Assembly: GCF_001905825.1 (NCBI RefSeq)
Contig: NZ_LIVV01000001.1
Location: 791,536 to 855,535 of the forward strand
Reading direction: 5' to 3'
Length of the DNA stretch: 64,000 bases
From: Streptomyces sp. CB02009
GTDB lineage: Bacteria > Actinomycetota > Actinomycetes > Streptomycetales > Streptomycetaceae
Part shown: positions 50,096 to 58,386 of the stretch, piece by piece
How the letters are laid out: every line of letters starts with the position of its first letter
How positions within the stretch are numbered: position 1 is the first letter of the stretch
The notes under the pieces: model-generated
Seen by the model: the letters and a program-made list of their open reading frames with translations, nothing else
The model's database searches: none
What the model was told of the DNA's origin: nothing
Program-made: the position numbers and the translations under genes

Positions 50096-50701
50096 ATGCC
50101 CATCCACCCCCAGAATCCCGAGCCGGTCGTACCGGGCCACACCGATCCGGCTTCGGAGGACGCCGCGGCTCCGCCGCCCTCGGGCCGGCCGACCGGACGG
50201 GTGCCCGCTACGGACGGGCAACCCGGCGTCGGCGCGGCCGACGGCGGCCCCGCACCGTCCGACGACGAGTACGCGGCGGAGCTCCAGGAGCTGCAGGACC
50301 GCTGGCGGCGCGCGCTCGCCGACCTCGACAACCTGCGCAAGCGCCACGCCAGGGAACTGGAGCGGGAGCGGAAGGTCGAGCGTTCCCGGACGGCCGCCGC
50401 GTTCCTGCCCGTCCTGGACAACCTCGAACTCGCCCTGACCCACGCCGGCGCCGATCCCGGTGCCATCGTGGAGGGTGTCCAGGCAGTCCGCGACCAGGCG
50501 GTGAACGTCCTGGAACTGCTCGGCTACCCGCGGCACGCGGAGACCGGCGTGGCGTTCGACCCGGCGCGGCACGAGGTGATCGGCGTCGTCGAGGACCCCC
50601 ACGCCTCGCCGGGCACGATCGTCGACGTGCTGCGCCCCGGCTACGGGGATGGCGAACGGCAGCTCAGGCCCGCCGCCGTGACTGTCGCGAAGCGGGAGTG
50701 A
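50096..50701 (+). CDS. grpE: Nucleotide exchange factor GrpE
   Basis: A 201-residue GrpE. After a Pro/Asp/Gly-rich disordered N-terminus (1-60) comes the long coiled-coil ELQELQDRWRRALADLDNLRKRHARELERERK and the C-terminal beta domain (FLPVLDNLELAL, GVAFDPARHEVIGVVE, VLRPGYGDGERQLRPAAVTVAK). It dimerises and releases ADP from DnaK. It starts nine bases after the dnaK stop, within the same operon, with AGGAACC upstream. Confidence 0.95.
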   Translation: MPIHPQNPEPVVPGHTDPASEDAAAPPPSGRPTGRVPATDGQPGVGAADGGPAPSDDEYAAELQELQDRWRRALADLDNLRKRHARELERERKVERSRTAAAFLPVLDNLELALTHAGADPGAIVEGVQAVRDQAVNVLELLGYPRHAETGVAFDPARHEVIGVVEDPHASPGTIVDVLRPGYGDGERQLRPAAVTVAKRE

Positions 50702-50707
50702 CAGGCG

Positions 50708-51661
50708 ATGGCACAGGACTTCTACGAGGTGCTGGGCGTGCCGCGGACCGCGAGCCAGGACGAGATCCAGCAGGCGTATCGCAGGCTCGCCCGCCGACAC
50801 CACCCCGACGTCAACAAGGACCCGGGGGCGGAGGAACGCTTCAAAGACCTCAACGAGGCGTACAGCGTCCTGTCGGACCCGAAGGCCCGGGCCCGCTACG
50901 ACCGCTTCGGCGAGGACTTCCGCAAGATCCCCGAGGACTTCGACGACCGGGTCGCGGCCGGCGCGGGCGGCGGTTTCCGCGCCCGGGGGACCGCGGGGGC
51001 GGGCGGCCCCCGCGTCCGGTACGCCACCGGCTTCGGCGACGACTTCGCAGCGGAGGACATCGACTTCGAGGACCTGTTCGGTTCGTTCTTCGGGGCGGGC
51101 GCCGCCCGCGGCGGTGTACCGGGAGCCGACCAGGAGGCCGAGCTGCCGCTCTCCGTGGAGGAGGCGTTCAAGGGCGGCCGTCGTACCGTCACGCTCGCCG
51201 GGCCGACCGGGCAGCCGCGGAGGTACGAGGTCAACGTGCCGCCGGGCGTCACCGACGGACAGCGCATCCGGCTGGCGGGGGAGGGCGGCCGGGGGAGTGG
51301 TGATGCCCCCGGTGGTGACCTGTACCTGCGGGTGCGTATCCAGTCCCATCCGCAGTTCCGGCTGGACGGCCGCGACGTCCACGTCCAGATCCCCGTCACC
51401 CCTTGGGAGGCAGCCCTCGGGGCGACCGTGCCCGTGCCCACCCCTGGCGGTGGCACGGCGAAGGTCACCGTCCCCGCGGGCTCGTCCAGCGGTCGGCGGC
51501 TGCGGCTGCGCGGCGAGGGCATGCCCGACCCGCGCGGCGGCGACGGCGATCTGTACGCCGAACTCCGTGTCGTGGTGCCGCCCATCCTGGGCGACCGGGA
51601 GCGCGAATTGTTCGAGGAACTCGCCGCCACCTCCTCCTTCGACCCCAGGAGGACACGATGA
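50708..51661 (+). CDS. DnaJ-like co-chaperone without zinc domain (CbpA type)
   Basis: A 317-residue J-protein. The J domain at residues 1-68 has the HPD motif (RRHHPDVNKDP). A Gly/Phe-rich linker (DRVAAGAGGGFRARG) and the DLFGSFFGAG segment follow, then two C-terminal beta domains (VEEAFKGGRRTVTLAGP, NVPPGVTDGQRIRLAGEG, HPQFRLDGRDVHVQIPVTPWEAALGA). The cysteine-rich zinc centre of class A DnaJ is missing, which makes it CbpA-like and fits the CbpM-like protein encoded next. It delivers clients to DnaK. Six bases separate it from grpE, and it overlaps the next start by ATGA. Confidence 0.93.
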   Translation: MAQDFYEVLGVPRTASQDEIQQAYRRLARRHHPDVNKDPGAEERFKDLNEAYSVLSDPKARARYDRFGEDFRKIPEDFDDRVAAGAGGGFRARGTAGAGGPRVRYATGFGDDFAAEDIDFEDLFGSFFGAGAARGGVPGADQEAELPLSVEEAFKGGRRTVTLAGPTGQPRRYEVNVPPGVTDGQRIRLAGEGGRGSGDAPGGDLYLRVRIQSHPQFRLDGRDVHVQIPVTPWEAALGATVPVPTPGGGTAKVTVPAGSSSGRRLRLRGEGMPDPRGGDGDLYAELRVVVPPILGDRERELFEELAATSSFDPRRTR

Positions 51662-52068
51662 ACGACCGACCCTCGGGAGCCGCAGGCCCCGCCCGGGCCG
51701 ACAGGGGCGACGACCGCCCGGTACGCACGGGCACCGGCCTCACCGCCGCGGCGACCGTCCGGTACGCGCTCGTGCCCGTCCGCAGACTCTCCCTGGACAC
51801 TGTGGCCCGTCGCTCGGGCCTCCACCCCGATCTCATCCGCCGGTTCGTCGCCCTCGGTCTCGTCGAAGCCGAACGCGACGCCGCGGGGCGCCTGGTGTTC
51901 GACCCCACGGCCCCGGCGGTGCTCGCCCGCATCCAGCGGCTGCGCTCCGGACTCTGCCTCAACTACGCCTCGATCGGCCTGGTGCTCGACCTGCTCGATC
52001 GCATCAGCCTGCTCGAAGCCGCCCTGCGAGGGCGCGGCACGAGGAGTGATAACCCCCCATGGACATGA
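51658..52068 (+). CDS. CbpM-like chaperone modulator (MerR-type fold)
   Basis: A 136-residue protein. After a disordered N-terminus, [40 protein letters not shown] is a MerR-like winged helix, and [35 protein letters not shown] a C-terminal helix pair. This is the pattern of CbpM, which binds and restrains the J domain of CbpA, rather than of HspR. It replaces hspR in the operon. The gene overlaps dnaJ (ATGA) and clpB (10 bp). It could alternatively bind DNA as an operon regulator. Confidence 0.82.
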   Translation: MNDRPSGAAGPARADRGDDRPVRTGTGLTAAATVRYALVPVRRLSLDTVARRSGLHPDLIRRFVALGLVEAERDAAGRLVFDPTAPAVLARIQRLRSGLCLNYASIGLVLDLLDRISLLEAALRGRGTRSDNPPWT

Positions 52069-54698
52069 ACCGTCTCACCCAGAAGTCCCAGGAAGCCCTT
52101 CAGGAAGCCCAGTCCGCGGCCGTCGGCATGGGGCAGACCGAGGTCGACGGGGAGCACCTGCTGCTCGCACTCCTCGATCAGGAGGACGGTCTGATCCCGC
52201 GACTGGTGCGACAGGCCGGTAGCGGGCCCGACGAACTGCGTGCGGCCGTGCGGGAGGAGCTCTCCCGCCGCCCGCGGGTCACCGGGCCCGGCGCGTCCCC
52301 CGGCCAGGTCTTCGTCACCCAGCGGCTGGCCCGCCTGCTCGATGCCGCCGAGCGGGAGGCCAAACGCCTCAAGGACGAGTACGTGTCCGTGGAGCACCTC
52401 CTGCTCGCCCTCGCGGAGGAGGGGTCGTCGACCGCGGCCGGGCGTCTGCTCAAGGAGGCCGGCATCACCAGGGACTCGTTCCTGAGCGCGCTCACCCAGG
52501 TCCGAGGAAACCAGCGCGTCACCTCCGCCAACCCCGAGGTGGTTTACGAGGCTCTGGAGAAGTACGGTCGCGATCTCGTCACCGAGGCGAGGAGCGGCAG
52601 CCTCGACCCCGTCATCGGCCGGGACGCCGAGATCCGCCGCGTCACCCAGATCCTCAGCCGCAAGTCCAAGAACAACCCGGTCCTCATCGGCGACCCGGGC
52701 GTCGGGAAGACCGCCATCGTCGAGGGTCTCGCCCAGCGCATCGTCCGCGGCGACGTGCCCGAAGGGCTGCGCGACAGGACGGTGTTCGCCCTCGACATGG
52801 GCTCCCTGGTCGCCGGGGCCAAGTACCGCGGCGAGTTCGAGGAACGGCTCAAGGCCGTGCTCGGCGAGGTCAAGGCCGCTCAGGGGCGCATCCTGCTCTT
52901 CGTCGACGAACTGCACACCGTCGTCGGCGCCGGTGCCGCCGAAGGAGCCATGGACGCGGGCAACATGCTCAAGCCGATGCTCGCGCGCGGAGAGCTCCAC
53001 ATGATCGGCGCCACCACCCTCGACGAGTACCGCAAGCACATCGAGAAGGACGCCGCCCTCGAGCGACGCTTCCAGCAGGTGGTGGTCGACGAGCCGAGCG
53101 TGGAGGACACCGTCTCCATCCTGCGAGGACTGCGGGAACGCCTGGAGGTCTTCCACGGAGTGAAGATCCAGGACACCGCCCTGGTCTCCGCTGCCACCCT
53201 CAGCCACCGTTACATCACCGACCGGTTCCTGCCGGACAAGGCCATCGACCTCGTGGACGAGGCGTGCGCCCGGCTGCGTACCGAGATCGACTCCATGCCC
53301 GCCGAACTCGACGAGATCACCCGTCGCGTCACCCGCCTGGAGATCGAGGACGCCGCCCTCTCGAAGGAGACCGATCCCGCCAGTGAGGCCCGCCTGGAGG
53401 AGCTGCGCAGGGAACTGGCCGACCTGCGCGCGGAGGCCGACTCCAAGCGCGCCCAGTGGGAGGCCGAGCGGCAGGCGATCCGCCGTGTGCAGGAGCTGCG
53501 CCAGGAACTGGAGCAGGTCCGCCTGGAGGCGGAGGAGGCCGAACGCGCCTACGACCTCAACCGGGCCGCCGAGCTCCGCTACGGCCGCCTCCGGGATCTG
53601 GAGCGCCGGCTTGCCGCGGAGGAGGAGCAACTGGCCTCCAAGCAGGGGCAGAACCGGCTGCTGCGCGAGGTCGTCACCGAGGAGGAGATCGCCGAGATCG
53701 TCGCCGCCTGGACCGGCGTCCCCGTCGCCCGCCTCCAGGAGGGCGAACGCGAGAAGCTGCTGCGCCTCGACGAGATCCTGCGCGAGCGCGTCATCGGTCA
53801 GGACGAGGCCGTCAAGCTCGTCGCCGACGCCATCATCCGCGCCCGCTCCGGCATCCGCGACCCACGTCGTCCCATCGGCTCGTTCATCTTCCTCGGTCCC
53901 ACCGGCGTGGGGAAGACCGAGTTGGCCAAGACCCTCGCCCGGGCTCTGTTCGACTCCGAGGAGAGCATGGTCCGTCTCGACATGAGTGAGTACCAGGAGC
54001 GGCACACCGTCAGCCGGCTCATGGGCGCCCCGCCCGGATACGTCGGCTACGAGGAGGGCGGCCAGCTCACCGAGGCGGTACGCCGCAAGCCCTACTCGGT
54101 CGTGCTGTTCGACGAGATCGAGAAGGCGCACACCGATGTCTTCAACACCCTGCTGCAGATCCTCGACGACGGCCGCATCACCGATTCCCAGGGCCGTACC
54201 GTCGACTTCCGCAACACGGTGATCATCATGACGTCCAACATCGGCTCCGAGCACCTTCTCGACGGCGTCACCGCCGAGGGTGAGATCAAGCCCGACGCGC
54301 GCGCCCTGGTGATGGGAGAGCTGCGCGGACACTTCCGCCCGGAGTTCCTCAACCGCGTCGACGACATCGTGCTGTTCAAGCCGCTCGGTGAGCGGCAGAT
54401 CGAGCGGATCGTGGACCTGCAGTTCGACGAGCTGCGACAGCGGCTCGCCGAGCGTCGCATCACCGTCGAACTCACCGACGCGGCGAAGGAGCTGATCGCC
54501 CACCAGGGCTACGACCCGGTGTACGGGGCCCGGCCGCTGCGGCGCTACATCTCCCACGAGGTCGAGACGCTGGTCGGACGCGCGCTGCTGCGCGGCGACG
54601 TCCAGGACGGTGCGACGGTGCGCGTCGACGCCGCGCACGGAGAGCTGGTGGTCACCTACGACCGGCAGGAGCCTGCCTCGGAAGCGAGGGCTGCGTGA
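52059..54698 (+). CDS. clpB: ATP-dependent disaggregase ClpB
   Basis: An 879-residue ClpB. The double Clp-N repeat covers residues 1-150 ([27 protein letters not shown]), the first AAA domain has GDPGVGKT, the coiled middle domain lies about 400-520 ([28 protein letters not shown] in pieces), and the second AAA domain has GPTGVGKT and ends with [15 protein letters not shown]. The pore loop AGAKYRGEF is present. It rescues aggregated proteins together with DnaK. It starts inside the cbpM reading frame, so translation is coupled; no VGF/IGF ClpP loop was seen, as expected for ClpB. Confidence 0.96.
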   Translation: MDMNRLTQKSQEALQEAQSAAVGMGQTEVDGEHLLLALLDQEDGLIPRLVRQAGSGPDELRAAVREELSRRPRVTGPGASPGQVFVTQRLARLLDAAEREAKRLKDEYVSVEHLLLALAEEGSSTAAGRLLKEAGITRDSFLSALTQVRGNQRVTSANPEVVYEALEKYGRDLVTEARSGSLDPVIGRDAEIRRVTQILSRKSKNNPVLIGDPGVGKTAIVEGLAQRIVRGDVPEGLRDRTVFALDMGSLVAGAKYRGEFEERLKAVLGEVKAAQGRILLFVDELHTVVGAGAAEGAMDAGNMLKPMLARGELHMIGATTLDEYRKHIEKDAALERRFQQVVVDEPSVEDTVSILRGLRERLEVFHGVKIQDTALVSAATLSHRYITDRFLPDKAIDLVDEACARLRTEIDSMPAELDEITRRVTRLEIEDAALSKETDPASEARLEELRRELADLRAEADSKRAQWEAERQAIRRVQELRQELEQVRLEAEEAERAYDLNRAAELRYGRLRDLERRLAAEEEQLASKQGQNRLLREVVTEEEIAEIVAAWTGVPVARLQEGEREKLLRLDEILRERVIGQDEAVKLVADAIIRARSGIRDPRRPIGSFIFLGPTGVGKTELAKTLARALFDSEESMVRLDMSEYQERHTVSRLMGAPPGYVGYEEGGQLTEAVRRKPYSVVLFDEIEKAHTDVFNTLLQILDDGRITDSQGRTVDFRNTVIIMTSNIGSEHLLDGVTAEGEIKPDARALVMGELRGHFRPEFLNRVDDIVLFKPLGERQIERIVDLQFDELRQRLAERRITVELTDAAKELIAHQGYDPVYGARPLRRYISHEVETLVGRALLRGDVQDGATVRVDAAHGELVVTYDRQEPASEARAA

Positions 54699-55135
54699 AC
54701 ACCACCCGGACGACGACGGTGACCTGTCCGAACTGCGGGCGCGGCAACCGGATACCCGTAACCGCCGAGGGGCGGCCCAGGTGCGGCCACTGCAAGCAAC
54801 CGCTGCCCTGGGTCGTGGACGCAGGCGACGACGATTTCGCCGAGGTCGTCGAACGGGCCTCCGTGCCCGTGGTCGTCGACCTCTGGGCCACCTGGTGCGG
54901 CCCCTGCCGCACGGTCAGCCCCGCCCTCGAACAGGTCGCCCGCGACCTCGCCGGCCGGATCAAGCTCGTGAAGGTCGACGTCGACAGGAACCCGCAGCTC
55001 AGCCGTCGTTTCGACGTGCAGGCCGTGCCGACCCTCCTCGTCCTGGACAAGGGCGAGACGATCGCCCGGCAGGCCGGCGCGGCACCCGCACACGTTCTGC
55101 GCGCATGGGTCGAGCAGGCGATGGCGGGCCGCTAG
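54695..55135 (+). CDS. trxC: Thioredoxin with N-terminal zinc domain (TrxC type)
   Basis: A 146-residue thioredoxin 2. The N-terminal domain has two CxxC pairs (CPNCGRGN and CGHCKQP) that bind zinc; the thioredoxin fold has WATWCGPC as the active site and [11 protein letters not shown] as the cis-Pro loop. It reduces disulfides, especially under oxidative stress. The GTG start overlaps the clpB stop (GTGA), placing it in the chaperone operon. A reductase-like gene lies two genes downstream. Confidence 0.94.
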   Translation: MNTTRTTTVTCPNCGRGNRIPVTAEGRPRCGHCKQPLPWVVDAGDDDFAEVVERASVPVVVDLWATWCGPCRTVSPALEQVARDLAGRIKLVKVDVDRNPQLSRRFDVQAVPTLLVLDKGETIARQAGAAPAHVLRAWVEQAMAGR

Positions 55136-55169
55136 ACCACTGCAAGAGGTTCACGGAAGGAGAACCCTC

Positions 55170-55433
55170 ATGGCCACGATTCCCGACCCGCACCTGTCGA
55201 TGGTGCGCCCGGTCACACCGCGTACCCCGGAAGGCTGCGAGGAGTGCCTCAGGGAGCACACCCCGTGGGTGCATCTGCGCCTCTGCCTCACCTGCGGACA
55301 CGTCGGCTGCTGCGACTCCTCGCCCATGAAGCACGCCAGGCGGCACGCGGGGAGTGCCGGTCACCCCGTCGTGCGGTCCCTGCAGCCGGGAGAGGACTGG
55401 CGCTGGTGCTTCGTTCACGAGGCCCTGGTCTGA
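55170..55433 (+). CDS. UBP-type zinc finger protein
   Basis: An 87-residue protein that is almost entirely a ZnF-UBP domain: CEECLREHTPWVHLRLCLTCGHVGCCDSSPMKHARRHAG gives the Cys/His ligands in pieces, and HPVVRSLQPGEDWRWCFVHE the C-terminal strand. In eukaryotes this fold recognises the C-terminus of ubiquitin. In bacteria the ligand is unknown, but it is often encoded beside redox or degradation genes, as here. The ATG has AAGGAG before it, and its stop overlaps the next ATG (TGATG). Confidence 0.9.
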   Translation: MATIPDPHLSMVRPVTPRTPEGCEECLREHTPWVHLRLCLTCGHVGCCDSSPMKHARRHAGSAGHPVVRSLQPGEDWRWCFVHEALV

Positions 55434-57184
55434 TGAGCACGACCGAGCACGAGCAGGATGCCGTCCGCGAGACACCTGACCGGTACGGGGCGTTTCCACG
55501 GCTGACATCGGAGCAACTCCAGGACCTGACCGCGCACGGTGAACGCCGCAGGGCCGCCGAGGGCGAGGTGCTGTACCGCGAAGGTGAGCCGTTCCGGGAG
55601 TTTCTCGTGATCCTCAGCGGCGCCGTCGAGATCCTCCACGACCACGGTGGGCCCGAGGAGCGCACGGTGGCCGTGCACGGACCCGGCAGGTTCCTCGGTG
55701 AACTCGGTCTGTTGGAGGGCCAAGCCGCTTTCGACACCGCCGTGATGCGCCGGACCGGCGAGGTCCTGGCCGTGCCGGTGGAGCTTCAACGCGCCCTGGT
55801 CGAACGCGACCCCGTCCTCGGCGACCTGATCCTCCGCGCCTATCTGGGCCGCAGATACCTGCTCATCGGCCTCGGCGCCGGCTTCCGGATCCTGGGGTCG
55901 TGCTACTCACCGGACACGTTGCGGCTGCGGGAGTTCGCCGCCCGTAACCGGCTTCCCCACCGATGGGTGGACCTGGAGCGTGACAAGGAGGCCGACGCGC
56001 TGCTGAGCCGGTTCTCGATCCGACCCGAGGAGACCCCGGTGGTCCTCTGGAAGGGCGAGCAGGTGCTGCGCAATCCCAGCAACGCCGAACTCGCCCGGCT
56101 CATCGGGCTGCCCGCCCCCTCGCCGGAGGCCGGGCGGTGCGACGTACTGGTGGTCGGCGCGGGCCCCGCAGGACTCGCCGCCTCCGTGTACGGAGCCTCC
56201 GACGGCCTCACCACGGTCACCGTGGACGCGGTGGCCACCGGAGGCCAGGCCGCCACCTCGTCCCGCATCGAGAACTACCTGGGCTTCCCCTCGGGCATCT
56301 CCGGGGGCGAGCTCGTCGAACGGGCGGTGCTCCAGGCCCACAAGTTCGGCGCCCGCCTCATGGTGCCGGCCCAGGTCACCGGGCTCGCCCCGCGGGACGA
56401 CGAGTACGTCGTCACCTTCGCAGACGGTTCCACGGCGCGGGCAGGCGCCGTGGTGCTCGCTTCGGGTGTGCGCTACCGCAGGCTCGCCGTCCCGGACATC
56501 GACCGCCTGGAGGGCATCAGCGTCTACTACGCGGCGACCGTCCACGAGGCCAGTCTCTGCCGGGCGGATCCGGTCGCCGTGGTGGGTGGCGGGAACTCGG
56601 CCGGGCAGGCGTCGCTGTTCCTCGCGAACCACGCTGCCCGGGTCCATCTCCTCGTCCGGGGCGGCGACCTCACCGCCGACATGTCGCGGTACCTGGTCGA
56701 TCAGGTGGAACGGCACCCGAAGATCGAGGTGATGCTCCACACCGAGGTCCGTCGTGTGTCCGGGAAGGAGAAGCTGGAGTCGTTGACCGTCGAGGACAAC
56801 GCGAGCGGTGAGCGCCGCGAAGTGCGGGCCGCGGCGCTGTTCGTGTTCATCGGGGCCCGGCCGCGCACGGACTGGCTCGGGGGCGTGCTGGCCTTGGACG
56901 AGAAGGGTTTCGTCCTCACCGGTGCCGACGCCCTGGCGGCGGCCGACGCGTCCCGGTGGGACCCGCTCGGCCGCGGTCCGCTGCTGCTGGAGACGACCCT
57001 TCCGGGGGTCTTCGCCGCCGGCGACGTCAGGAGCGGTTCGGTCAAGCGCGTGGCCTCGGCCGCCGGTGAGGGGGCCATGGCGATTCGCTTCGTGCACGAG
57101 CACCGGGAGATGACGGGCAGCCTGGTCCGCCCCGCAGGCCCTGAATCGGCCTCGGGGAACGACGGTACAGTCGCTTGGCGCTGA
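55433..57184 (+). CDS. cNMP-binding domain fused to thioredoxin-reductase-like oxidoreductase
   Basis: A 583-residue three-part protein. Residues about 20-140 are a cyclic nucleotide-binding (CRP-like) domain (GEVLYREGEPFREFLVILSG), residues 150-230 a thioredoxin/glutaredoxin-like linker (GSCYSPDTLRLREFAARNR; PEETPVVLWKGEQVLRNP), and the rest an FAD/NAD(P)H oxidoreductase with VVGAGPAGLAAS, ATGGQAATSSRIENYLGF and VVGGGNSAGQA. The CxxC redox pair of thioredoxin reductase is absent (YYAATVHEASLC instead). It shares an operon with trxC and the UBP finger, so a redox-signalling or reductase role is likely. Confidence 0.88.
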   Translation: MSTTEHEQDAVRETPDRYGAFPRLTSEQLQDLTAHGERRRAAEGEVLYREGEPFREFLVILSGAVEILHDHGGPEERTVAVHGPGRFLGELGLLEGQAAFDTAVMRRTGEVLAVPVELQRALVERDPVLGDLILRAYLGRRYLLIGLGAGFRILGSCYSPDTLRLREFAARNRLPHRWVDLERDKEADALLSRFSIRPEETPVVLWKGEQVLRNPSNAELARLIGLPAPSPEAGRCDVLVVGAGPAGLAASVYGASDGLTTVTVDAVATGGQAATSSRIENYLGFPSGISGGELVERAVLQAHKFGARLMVPAQVTGLAPRDDEYVVTFADGSTARAGAVVLASGVRYRRLAVPDIDRLEGISVYYAATVHEASLCRADPVAVVGGGNSAGQASLFLANHAARVHLLVRGGDLTADMSRYLVDQVERHPKIEVMLHTEVRRVSGKEKLESLTVEDNASGERREVRAAALFVFIGARPRTDWLGGVLALDEKGFVLTGADALAAADASRWDPLGRGPLLLETTLPGVFAAGDVRSGSVKRVASAAGEGAMAIRFVHEHREMTGSLVRPAGPESASGNDGTVAWR

Positions 57185-57253
57185 GGTCATGGTCAGGCTG
57201 TGAGCTCGCGCCGAGTCTTCGCCGTCCGCCGCCCTGCTCGCCTTGCCCGGTTC

Positions 57254-57688
57254 TCATGCGGGTTCGCGGCCGAGGAGGGTGGCGCGCCGGTAATACTCGT
57301 AGAGGCCGTCGAAGACGGGGCTTGAGACGGCCATGGTGTGGGCGTCGTCGCCGATCATGGACAGACCGCGCAGGACGACGTCGAGGCCGGGGGCCTCGGG
57401 CGCGTGGAAGCGTTCGTCGTCGATGTCGGCTTCATGGACGATGTCCGCGATCCGTCGCAGGGCGGGGTCGTCGGTGAGCCGGTGGACGCGCAGGATCGTC
57501 TCGAAGCTGCAGTCGCCGTGGTGGTGCCCGAGTTCGGCGCCGCGCATGTCGAAGGGAGTGGCGTCGGCCGGGACGTGGGCGGGGTCGGTGACGAACACGA
57601 ACTCGGCAGCAGGGTCGATGAAGCGGCTGATCAGCCAGGCGCAGGCGGCGCGGTCGATGTGGATGCCGGCGCGGGTGGCCCACTTCAT
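57254..57688 (-). CDS. chrB: Chromate resistance protein, ChrB C-terminal part
   Basis: A 144-residue ChrB-type domain. MKWATRAGIHIDRAACAWLISRFIDP, FDMRGAELGHHHGDCSFETIL and DDALR-like VHEADIDDERFHAPEAPGLD are the conserved blocks of the ChrB C-terminal half, including the His/Cys residues thought to touch chromate or metal. Usually this is fused behind the N-terminal half in a protein of about 300 residues; here the two are separate genes. The ATG overlaps the upstream gene's stop (ATGA), so both are co-translated. ChrB represses chromate genes until chromate appears. Confidence 0.88.
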   Translation of the reverse strand: MKWATRAGIHIDRAACAWLISRFIDPAAEFVFVTDPAHVPADATPFDMRGAELGHHHGDCSFETILRVHRLTDDPALRRIADIVHEADIDDERFHAPEAPGLDVVLRGLSMIGDDAHTMAVSSPVFDGLYEYYRRATLLGREPA

Positions 57689-58179
57689 GGGGTGCTCTCT
57701 TCCGTGGTGTCGGTGGCATGCAGGGCGTTGACGGCCTGCTCGGCAGTGTCGCGGGCGTCGGGGGGGAAGTAGTCGCGGCGTTGGATGCGCCGTAGTTCGG
57801 CGCGCAGCCTGGTCAGGGCCCGCCGCCGTTCGGCGTCGTCCTCCGTGCGGGCGGCTTCGGCCTCGCCGCGCACCTGCTGGTACTCGGCGGCACGGGCCTG
57901 CGTCATCGTGTCGATGAGCCGTTGTTCGTCGCCGGCAGCGGCTGGGTGGGCGAGCCACACCGTGGCGTTGCCGTCGTGGTCGGTGACCTCTTCGGCGATC
58001 CACTCCAGCTGCTCGCGGGTGCGGGCGTCGGCGGGCAGGGCGACGAGGCCGTCGCTGATCTGTGCGACCCCGAGGCGCTTGAGCTTGCGCCACACGGTGA
58101 TCCGCGGGGTGGAGGGCTCCCGGGGCAGCCGGTAGGAGAGCAGCACCCACTGGCGCTGCCCGGTGTCCGGGCCGCTCAC
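57685..58179 (-). CDS. ChrB N-terminal domain protein
   Basis: A 164-residue protein matching the ChrB N-terminal half. WVLLSYRLPREPSTPRITVWRKLKRLGVAQISDGLVALPAD is its conserved winged-helix-like start, and LTRLRAELRRIQRRDYFPPDARDTAEQAV the helical end. It is likely the DNA-binding part of the chromate-responsive regulator. The GTG start is followed by the ATGA overlap to the C-terminal half, so the two halves are produced together. It is divergent from chrA; a perfect palindrome lies in between. Confidence 0.85.
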   Translation of the reverse strand: MSGPDTGQRQWVLLSYRLPREPSTPRITVWRKLKRLGVAQISDGLVALPADARTREQLEWIAEEVTDHDGNATVWLAHPAAAGDEQRLIDTMTQARAAEYQQVRGEAEAARTEDDAERRRALTRLRAELRRIQRRDYFPPDARDTAEQAVNALHATDTTEESTP

Positions 58180-58273
58180 CCGAAGAGTCCCGGGGCGCCG
58201 CTCACGACCGGCGGCTGCAACGAGCTGTTCATGTCCATCCCCCGAGAACCGCCTTCCTCAGTCCATCTTCAGA

Positions 58274-58289
58274 TGTAACCATGGTTACA
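58274..58289. promoter_or_regulatory. 16-bp perfect palindrome between chrB and chrA
   Basis: TGTAACCATGGTTACA is fully palindromic and lies in the 207-bp divergent gap, about 95 bp before either start. Its place between the chromate regulator and transporter makes it the best candidate ChrB operator. Confidence 0.7.
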
Positions 58290-58386
58290 CAACAGTGGGC
58301 GAGGTGGGTGACGCGGTCGCGTACGCCCGAGCCGCCCGGACCCGGTCGTCTCGTGCGGCCTGATCAGGACGAGAAGGGGAGTGCCG

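Noticed and set aside
48104..51382. Long minus-strand frame (1092 codons)
   Set aside because: Antisense to dnaK, grpE and dnaJ, all of which are certain.
51963..54638. Long minus-strand frame (891 codons)
   Set aside because: Antisense shadow of clpB.
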